Made by a program: the position numbers and the translations under genes. A DNA stretch of 64,000 nt from Telmatobacter sp. DSM 110680 (GTDB lineage Bacteria; Acidobacteriota; Terriglobia; Terriglobales; Acidobacteriaceae), in assembly GCF_039994875.1 (NCBI RefSeq), contig NZ_CP121196.1, positions 3,968,001-4,032,000 of the forward strand, given 5' to 3'. Positions 58,476 to 64,000 of the stretch are shown one piece after another. The number at the start of each line of letters is the position of its first letter. The first letter of the stretch is position 1. A model generated the notes under the pieces. It worked only from the letters and a program-made list of their open reading frames with translations, was not told where the DNA came from and searched no databases.

Positions 58476-59246
58476 ATGAAAATCATTGTTGCCATCAAAC
58501 AAGTCCCCGAGCGCGATGCGCAAGTACGCATCGACGGCTCTGGCAAATGGATTCAGGAAGCAGACATTCAATTCGCCATGAACGAGTCCGACGCCTACGC
58601 GCTCGAAGAAGCATTACAACTGAAAGAGAAACACGGCGGTGAAGTCGTGGTTCTCAGCGCAGGCCCTGAGCGGGCTGGGACCACTATTCGCGAAGCCTTG
58701 GCCAAGGGCGCGGACCGAGCGATACAAGTCGAGGTTGACGACCTCAACCAACGCGACGCTCTCGGAGCCGCTCAGCTCCTGGCTGCAGCAGTGAAGCAGG
58801 AGAGCCCGGACCTGATCCTCACGGGGCTTCAATCCGATGATCTCGGGTACGGACAAACCGGCGTAATCATGGCGGAGTTGCTTGGCCTGCCCCACGCATC
58901 TCTCATCCTGCACGTCGAAAAAACCGACACCGGCCTCACCGTAAAACGTGAGCTCGAAGAAGGATGGTTTCAAAACATCGACCTGCCGCTTCCCGCAGTT
59001 TTGATGATCCAGTCCGGCGGCAACAAACTCCGGTATGCAACGCTGATGGGCATCAAGAAGGCCAAGACAAAAGAATTGCGCAAGGTAGCAGCTGCAGACC
59101 TCGGCCACGCCAACGCTCCGGCGGCAGTTCTCGAAAAAATAACTCTCCCGCAAAAGCAAAAGTCCACGCAGATCATTCCCGGTTCCGCCAAAGAAGCCGC
59201 GGCAACTCTGGTTGAAAAACTGAAATTCGAGGTGCGAGTCATATGA
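58476..59246 (+). CDS. etfB: Electron transfer flavoprotein beta subunit EtfB
   Basis: A 256-residue ETF small subunit. MKIIVAIKQVPERDAQVRID opens the protein and MNESDAYALEEALQLKEKHGGEVVVLSAGPE follows. The ETF beta signature is near LTVKRELEEGWFQNIDLPLPAVLMIQSGGNKLRYATLMGIKKAK. The protein accepts electrons from acyl-CoA dehydrogenases together with EtfA. It begins 17 bases after the oxidoreductase and overlaps etfA (ATGA). Confidence 0.95.
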   Translation: MKIIVAIKQVPERDAQVRIDGSGKWIQEADIQFAMNESDAYALEEALQLKEKHGGEVVVLSAGPERAGTTIREALAKGADRAIQVEVDDLNQRDALGAAQLLAAAVKQESPDLILTGLQSDDLGYGQTGVIMAELLGLPHASLILHVEKTDTGLTVKRELEEGWFQNIDLPLPAVLMIQSGGNKLRYATLMGIKKAKTKELRKVAAADLGHANAPAAVLEKITLPQKQKSTQIIPGSAKEAAATLVEKLKFEVRVI

Positions 59247-60220
59247 GCGGCATCTACGTAGTTCTTGAAGATCGCAGCGGCCGCATTGGCCGCATCAGTT
59301 GGGAAGCGCTTGCCGCGGCAAACATCCTGGCCGCGCAGCCAGGCACGAAGCCGAACACAATCGTCATCGGTGCACAGACTGAAGCCTTGGCGAAGGAAGC
59401 TGCAGCCAAAGGAGTCGCAAAGGTTATTCGCATCGAGCATCCGCTTCTGGCTCAATATACTTCCGACGGATTCACGGGGGCCCTCGATCAATTCATCCGC
59501 GCCGAATCGCCGGACTTCATCGTCTTCCCTCACTCCTATCAGGTTCGCGATTATGTTCCCGCCCTTGCTGCTCGCTTGGGTCGCGTGCTCGTCGGAGACG
59601 TAACTGCAATCAGCGACGGCCCCGTCTTCACGCGCTCGTTGATGCAGGGTCGCCTCAGCGGTAATTACAAATCCGCCGGCTCTGGTCCGACCTTCATCTC
59701 CGTTCAATCTGGCGCCTTCCGTGCCGATGCCGACGAGAGCAGCGTCGGCGCTGCCCAAATCATCACGTTTACTCCCACAATCGATGCCGCACAGATTCGC
59801 ACCAAGCCTAGCGAACCTTTCCGGGGTGCAGCCCAGACTGTCGACCTCGGCTCGGCGCAATTGATCGTTGCCGTCGGTCGGGGTATCAAGGAAGCCGACA
59901 ACCTTCCTCTCGTTCAAGATCTTGCCACCGCCCTCGGCGCAGAGATTGCCGCATCTCGTCCCATCTGCGATAACGGTTGGCTCCCTATCGAACGCCAGGT
60001 CGGCAGCTCTGGCCAAACCGTCGCGCCTAAACTCTACCTCGCAGTCGGAATCTCTGGAGCCATTCAGCATCTTGTAGGAATGAAGGGCGCCCAGTGCATC
60101 GTCGCGATCAACAAAGACGCCGAAGCACCCATCTTTGAAGTAGCTGACTATGGCATCGTCGGCGACCTCTTCGAAGTAGTTCCGGCACTGACTGAAGCAG
60201 TGAAAGCAGCACGCCAGTAG
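59243..60220 (+). CDS. etfA: Electron transfer flavoprotein alpha subunit EtfA
   Basis: A 325-residue ETF large subunit carrying FAD. The C-terminal FAD domain shows LIVAVGRGIKEADNLPLVQDLATALGAEIAASRPICDNGWLPIERQVGSSGQTVAPKLYLAVGISGAIQHLVGMKGAQCIVAINKDAEAPIFEVADYGIVGDLFEVVPAL, the standard ETF alpha signature. The N-terminal domain is shorter in similarity. Overlap with etfB shows coupled expression with the quinone oxidoreductase. Confidence 0.96.
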   Translation: MSGIYVVLEDRSGRIGRISWEALAAANILAAQPGTKPNTIVIGAQTEALAKEAAAKGVAKVIRIEHPLLAQYTSDGFTGALDQFIRAESPDFIVFPHSYQVRDYVPALAARLGRVLVGDVTAISDGPVFTRSLMQGRLSGNYKSAGSGPTFISVQSGAFRADADESSVGAAQIITFTPTIDAAQIRTKPSEPFRGAAQTVDLGSAQLIVAVGRGIKEADNLPLVQDLATALGAEIAASRPICDNGWLPIERQVGSSGQTVAPKLYLAVGISGAIQHLVGMKGAQCIVAINKDAEAPIFEVADYGIVGDLFEVVPALTEAVKAARQ

Positions 60221-60241
60221 TTTCAAGATCCACGACACCTG

Positions 60242-60268
60242 GTCCGGGCGCTGCAGGACTGCCCGGAC
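60242..60268. repeat. 8-bp inverted repeat downstream of etfA
   Basis: GTCCGGGC (60242-60249) and GCCCGGAC (60261-60268) form a GC-rich stem with an 11-base loop, 21 bases after the etfA stop. No T-run follows, so a Rho-independent terminator is not clear. It may still end or protect the etf message. Confidence 0.5.
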
Positions 60269-60317
60269 GCCCCTCGCCGTTACAACGAAAACACACCAAC
60301 AATCAGGTAAACCTCCG

Positions 60318-60992
60318 ATGTCCGAAACCGTAAAGCTCAAATCCGCCGATGGCCATGAACTCGACGCATACGTAGCGCGCCCAGATGAAGAACCCATCGC
60401 CGGACTGATAGTCATTCAGGAAATATTCGGCGTCAACCGGCATATCCGTTCCGTCACAGACAGTTACGCACGGGATGGATTCCTCGCCCTTGCACCTGCC
60501 CTGTTCGATCGCGTCGAGCGCGGCGTTGAACTCTCTTACGAAGGACCCGACGCACAAAAAGGCGTGGCCCTCCTTCAGAAGCTCGACACCAGCAAATCGC
60601 TTGAAGACGTTGACGCCGCACTTCAATATGTCCGGCAGCAGACCGGTAAACAATCAGGAGTAATCGGCTACTGTTACGGCGGTCTTCTCGCGTGGCTCAG
60701 CGCCACCCGCCTCCATCCCAACGCGGCAGTCGGATACTATGCCGGTCGGATCGGCAACTTCGCGGAAGAAAATCCGACTGCGCCAGTTCAACTTCATTTC
60801 GGCAGGCTCGACACGCACATCCCCGCCGAGCAAGTCGACAACGTCCTCGCCGCCCATCCTGAAGTGGAGATCAACTGGTACGAAAACGCCGGCCACGGAT
60901 TCAATTGCGATATGCGTGCCAGCTACAACGCCGAAGCCTCAGCTCTTGCCCGCAGTCGAGCGCTAGCATTCCTTAAAAAGCACTTAACGTAA
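60318..60992 (+). CDS. Dienelactone hydrolase family protein
   Basis: A 224-residue alpha/beta hydrolase of the DLH type. The catalytic triad is visible: Cys119 in IGYCYGGLLAW, Asp165 in FGRLDTHIP and His193 in YENAGHGFNCD. The Cys nucleophile and the conserved Glu in VIQEIFGVN are typical of carboxymethylenebutenolidase. Whether it acts on dienelactones or another ester cannot be read from the sequence. The neighbouring genes (etf, FAH-family, hutH) suggest a catabolic setting. Confidence 0.9.
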   Translation: MSETVKLKSADGHELDAYVARPDEEPIAGLIVIQEIFGVNRHIRSVTDSYARDGFLALAPALFDRVERGVELSYEGPDAQKGVALLQKLDTSKSLEDVDAALQYVRQQTGKQSGVIGYCYGGLLAWLSATRLHPNAAVGYYAGRIGNFAEENPTAPVQLHFGRLDTHIPAEQVDNVLAAHPEVEINWYENAGHGFNCDMRASYNAEASALARSRALAFLKKHLT

Positions 60993-61016
60993 ATCAGATC
61001 CGTCGAAAAAGCTAGA

Positions 61017-61844
61017 TCATGCAACTTCATTTTCGAGCACGCCGATAGGCTCGATCGTGATGCGTATCCGATCCCCGCTCGCCAGCGTAAACGTGCTCGG
61101 GGGAACGATTCCGGTTCCAGTCATTAGAAAAGCCCCGTGCGGGAAACTATTATCGCGCATCAGATATTCGACGAGTGTCTTCGGTTCGCGCTTCAACTCC
61201 GTGAGCTCTACTGAGCCGGAAAACTCCACGCGACCATGGCGCAATATCTCTATCGCAATCTCTGTCGAATGCGCCAAGGGGCTGGATGTCACGAGAATCC
61301 CGGGTCCAAGCGCGCAGCTTCCGTTGTAGACCTTGGCCTGCGGCAGATACAGCGGATTCTCACCCTCGATATCGCGCGAGCTCATATCATTCCCGATTGT
61401 GTATCCAACGATGCGTCCCACTGGACTCACCAGCAGTGTCAACTCCGGCTCCGGGACTGACCACTGTGCATCGCCGCGAATTCTAACCTTGCCGCCGCAA
61501 CCCACAGTGCGGCTAGCCGTCGACTTGAAAAAAAGCTCAGGCCGTTCCGCAGAATACACGCGATCGTAAAAGTTTCCGCCGCCTGCGTCCTTCGACTCTT
61601 CCATGCGCGCGCCGCGGCTGCGATAGTACGTTACCCCCGCTGCCCAGACTTCCTGCTTGCTGATCGGCGCCAGCAACTCTGCATTATGAAAATCATTCGA
61701 AGGCTGTCCACGCGTCACAAACTCCGTCAGAAATTCCGGCAGATCCTCTCGTGCAAGCAATGAATCCCAAGTGTGACCTGAAACAGCAAAATGCTGACCG
61801 TCGTCTTCAATAAAAATCCCATTTGCCGTGCGATAGAGTTTCAC
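61017..61844 (-). CDS. Fumarylacetoacetate hydrolase (FAH) family protein
   Basis: An enzyme of about 275 residues with the FAH C-terminal fold. Metal ligands and signatures are [54 protein letters not shown], with the E-x-E pair and the Asp of [30 protein letters not shown] near residue 70 resembles the 2-keto-3-deoxy-sugar-acid dehydratase-like branch, so sugar acid dehydratase is as likely as a ring-fission hydrolase. The GTG at 61844, with AGGAGG just upstream, is preferred over an ATG at 61868. It lies downstream of hutH on the same strand. Confidence 0.88.
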   Translation of the reverse strand: MKLYRTANGIFIEDDGQHFAVSGHTWDSLLAREDLPEFLTEFVTRGQPSNDFHNAELLAPISKQEVWAAGVTYYRSRGARMEESKDAGGGNFYDRVYSAERPELFFKSTASRTVGCGGKVRIRGDAQWSVPEPELTLLVSPVGRIVGYTIGNDMSSRDIEGENPLYLPQAKVYNGSCALGPGILVTSSPLAHSTEIAIEILRHGRVEFSGSVELTELKREPKTLVEYLMRDNSFPHGAFLMTGTGIVPPSTFTLASGDRIRITIEPIGVLENEVA

Positions 61845-61923
61845 GCCGCCTCCTGCCGCTCGCTTCATCCTACACGCCGCGATGCCTCAGCCTAGGAGCG
61901 CAATCGCCATCAAGCTCAATCAG

Positions 61924-63450
61924 CTATGCGCGCCATGCATCCAGTTTGCCGTCCCTGATTGCACCCGCCATCGCGTCGATATCGTGAGACAGCACGCGAT
62001 CCCGCTCTAGCCGCGGAACGACCTTGCGAACTGCCTCATGTGCCTGCTCAATCTTCGCGCTGGATTTCAAAGGCCGCCGAAACTCAAGGGCCTGTGCAGC
62101 GCACATCAGCTCAATCCCCAGGATTCGCTCAGCGTGTTCGACAATTTGCCGCAATTTAATTGCACCCGTCATGCCCATCGACACGTGGTCCTCCTTACCG
62201 CCATCCGTGGGAATGCTTCCAGTCGACGATGGATGCGAAAGTACCTGGCACTCGTTGATCAGCGCAGCTGCAACGATCTGCGCGATCATAAACCCTGACG
62301 ACAGCCCCGGATTCGTAGACAAAAATGCCGGAAGTCCCTCGTTGATATCGGGATTCAACAGCCGGTCCACGCGCCGTTCTGTGATGCCAGCCAGATCGGT
62401 CATCGCCAGTGCCGCATAATCGAACGCGTACGACAGTGGAGCTCCGTGAAAGTTACCACCCGAAATCACCGCACCGTCGGCATCCATCTCTCCCGGAAAC
62501 ACTAACGGATTGTCAGTAGCGGAACCGGTCTCTGTCTCCAGTACACCGGCAACGTGAGCAAGTACGCCGCGCACGGCGCCATGCACCTGAGGCATACAAC
62601 GAAGGCAATAGGCGTCCTGCACTCTCGTATCATGTTCGCGATGCGATTCACGAATCTCCGATCCCTCCAGGAGCCTTAACAGATTTACAGCTGAAGCAAT
62701 TTGGCCTTCGTGCGGTCTAGCCAGATGAATGCGCTTGTCGAATGCCGCTGGAGTTCCTTTGAGCGCCTCGAGTGACATGGCGCCGGATAAATCGCAAAGT
62801 TCAACCACGCGCTGTGCACGCGCGGTAGCTAACCCTCCAACGGCCGTCATCGCCTGCGTCCCATTCAACAACGCGAGCCCTTCCTTCGCGGTAAGCTGCA
62901 ACGGAGTCAGCCCTGCCCAACGCAGCGCCTCGCCGCCTGCCATCCGCTCTCCCCTGTAGAACGTCTCGCCCTCGCCAACAACCACCAGCGCAAGATGCGC
63001 AAGTGGTGCCAGGTCACCGCTCGCTCCGACTGATCCCTTCTCCGGAATCACAGGGTGCACCCCAGCATTCAGCAACCCAATCAACAACTCCAGAAGTTGG
63101 GGCCGCACGCCACTGAATCCCTTTGCCAGCACATTCGCGCGCAGCAGTAGCATCGCCCGCGCTTCCCCCTCCGCCAGGGGATCGCCGACTCCCCCCGCGT
63201 GGCTGCGCACCAGATTGATCTGCAACTCTGAAAGCTTGTCTCCTGGTATTCGCACGTCCGCAAGCTTGCCGAAACCCGTGTTTACCCCATACACGGTGTC
63301 GCCTGCCCCGAGGATTCGTTCGATAAGTCCGCGGCTCTCGGCCACTCTCCTCAGCGCGTCAGGCGAAACCTCAACCTTAGACCCTCTAAGGGCGACATCT
63401 TCTACTTCACTCAGCTTCAGGGCTTGTCCGTCCAAAATCAGCTTGTCCAT
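61924..63450 (-). CDS. hutH: Histidine ammonia-lyase HutH
   Basis: A 508-residue enzyme that converts L-histidine to urocanate and ammonia, the first step of histidine breakdown. The MIO cofactor forms from Ala143-Ser144-Gly145 in GSVGASGDLAPLAHLALV. Other active-site stretches are YGVNTGFGKLADVRI and SATDNPLVFP, plus the QEDHVSMG-like KEDHVSMGMTGAIKL. Length equals the usual 500-510. hutU, hutI or hutG are not in this window. The Lrp/AsnC-type gene is divergent at 63545 and is a candidate regulator. Confidence 0.94.
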   Translation of the reverse strand: MDKLILDGQALKLSEVEDVALRGSKVEVSPDALRRVAESRGLIERILGAGDTVYGVNTGFGKLADVRIPGDKLSELQINLVRSHAGGVGDPLAEGEARAMLLLRANVLAKGFSGVRPQLLELLIGLLNAGVHPVIPEKGSVGASGDLAPLAHLALVVVGEGETFYRGERMAGGEALRWAGLTPLQLTAKEGLALLNGTQAMTAVGGLATARAQRVVELCDLSGAMSLEALKGTPAAFDKRIHLARPHEGQIASAVNLLRLLEGSEIRESHREHDTRVQDAYCLRCMPQVHGAVRGVLAHVAGVLETETGSATDNPLVFPGEMDADGAVISGGNFHGAPLSYAFDYAALAMTDLAGITERRVDRLLNPDINEGLPAFLSTNPGLSSGFMIAQIVAAALINECQVLSHPSSTGSIPTDGGKEDHVSMGMTGAIKLRQIVEHAERILGIELMCAAQALEFRRPLKSSAKIEQAHEAVRKVVPRLERDRVLSHDIDAMAGAIRDGKLDAWRA

Positions 63451-63544
63451 GGATGCGATGGTAGGCTTTGAGCGGGGTCTGACAAAGAGTCAATCAACCA
63501 TATATGTCCCGATCTGCTGGTGAAATCGCTTATCATTGCGTACT

Positions 63545-64000
63545 ATGACCATGGATTCCACGGTATTACTCGATTCTCACGGGCGAAAACTATTGCATGA
63601 ATTGCAAGCCAATGCACGCCTCAGTCTCGCCGAGCTTGGCCGCCGCGTCGACCTCTCGCCCACAGCAACGGGCGAACGCCTGAAACAGATGGAAGAGACT
63701 GGAATACTTCGCGGCTATACGCTCGAAATTGATCGCGAGGCCTTGGGCCTAGAGGTCCTCGCCTTCATCCGCATGAGTTGCGGTGGCCAGAATTATTACC
63801 GGCTACTCGAATACATCCAGACGCTCGAAGAGGTTCGCGAATGCCATCACCTCACTGGCGGAGATGATTTTCTGCTGAAGGTGACCACCACCAATCTCGC
63901 TGATCTGGAGGCGCTGATTGAAGCTCTGTTGCCATACGGCAATCCCGTCACCAGCCTCGTTCTCTCATCTCCCGTCGAACATCGCAAGTATGCCGTCATG
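63545..64000 (+). CDS. Lrp/AsnC-family transcriptional regulator (C-terminus beyond window)
   Basis: 152 residues are visible and the frame is open to the window edge, so the last few residues are missing. The N-terminal winged-helix domain is seen in LDSHGRKLLHELQANARLSLAELGRRVDLSPTATGERLKQMEETGILRGYTLEIDREALG. The C-terminal RAM domain follows (EEVRECHHLTGGDDFLLKVTTTNLADLEALIEALLPYGNPVTS). These feast/famine regulators sense amino acids and form octamers. It is divergent from hutH with a 94-base gap, so control of hutH is plausible but not shown. The ATG at 63545 is chosen; another ATG is six bases later. Confidence 0.92.
   Translation, partial: MTMDSTVLLDSHGRKLLHELQANARLSLAELGRRVDLSPTATGERLKQMEETGILRGYTLEIDREALGLEVLAFIRMSCGGQNYYRLLEYIQTLEEVRECHHLTGGDDFLLKVTTTNLADLEALIEALLPYGNPVTSLVLSSPVEHRKYAVM

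Noticed and set aside
1-64000. tRNA/rRNA genes, CRISPR arrays, insertion sequences or prophage
   Set aside because: No cloverleaf-like intergenic sequence, regularly spaced repeat, transposase, integrase or phage gene was recognised; intergenic space is small.

Overview
The window is a G+C-moderate (roughly 58 %) bacterial chromosome segment, densely coded with short spacers and many ATGA/GTGA start-stop overlaps. It contains P- and L-ring flagellar genes (so a diderm), a complex I operon, exopolysaccharide genes and catabolic genes. The gene content and several small proteins of acidobacterial style suggest Acidobacteriota, probably class Terriglobia. This is an inference from protein style; no rRNA gene is present to settle it. 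No tRNA, rRNA, insertion sequence, prophage or CRISPR array was seen.

Layout. 1-5.0 kb: a pullulanase with three carbohydrate-binding repeats (cut by the left edge), an unknown exported protein and an acyl-CoA/acetate-type CoA-transferase, all on the minus strand. 5.0-7.1 kb: an exported NTF2-like protein and an orphan cyclic-nucleotide-domain histidine kinase on the plus strand. 7.1-25.3 kb: a minus-strand flagellar cluster read as fliN(short)-fliO-fliP-fliQ-fliR-flhB-flhA-fliA-fliM-fliN(long)-[MshEN protein]-cheY-cheX-flgF-flgG-flgA-flgH-flgI-flgJ-flgM-flgN-flgK-flgL. It contains a good sigma-28 promoter just ahead of flgM, so the last four genes probably form the late (FliA/FlgM-controlled) operon. 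Between fliN and cheY lies a protein with a cysteine-rich N-terminus and two tandem 24-residue MshEN motifs, which in other proteins bind cyclic di-GMP. It is a candidate second-messenger input to this motor.

25.5-29.6 kb: pdxST (pyridoxal phosphate synthase), a lone haem-copper oxidase subunit III, an exported metallophosphoesterase and a small unknown protein. 29.98-43.8 kb: a plus-strand complex I operon nuoA-C-D-(small unknown)-E-F-G-H-J-K-L-M-N. nuoB and nuoI, the subunits carrying clusters N2 and N6a/b, are absent. A 294-base non-coding gap with a perfect hairpin occupies the place where nuoI normally lies.

43.8-55.1 kb: an exopolysaccharide locus with three GT4 glycosyltransferases, a MurJ-like flippase, an O-antigen-ligase/polymerase-like protein, a UDP-hexose 4-epimerase and a UDP-HexNAc 6-dehydrogenase. 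It also has an 839-residue protein that joins a Wzz-type chain-length regulator to a Wza-type export domain through an internal signal-peptide-like segment. 55.2-64 kb: a small unknown protein, trmO, a membrane Fe-S ETF:quinone oxidoreductase with etfB-etfA, a dienelactone hydrolase, a fumarylacetoacetase-family enzyme, hutH, and a divergent Lrp/AsnC regulator cut by the right edge.

Strongest points for follow-up: the MshEN flagellar protein, the Wzz-Wza fusion, the incomplete nuo operon and its translationally coupled small gene, and the FlgH that lacks a lipobox cysteine.
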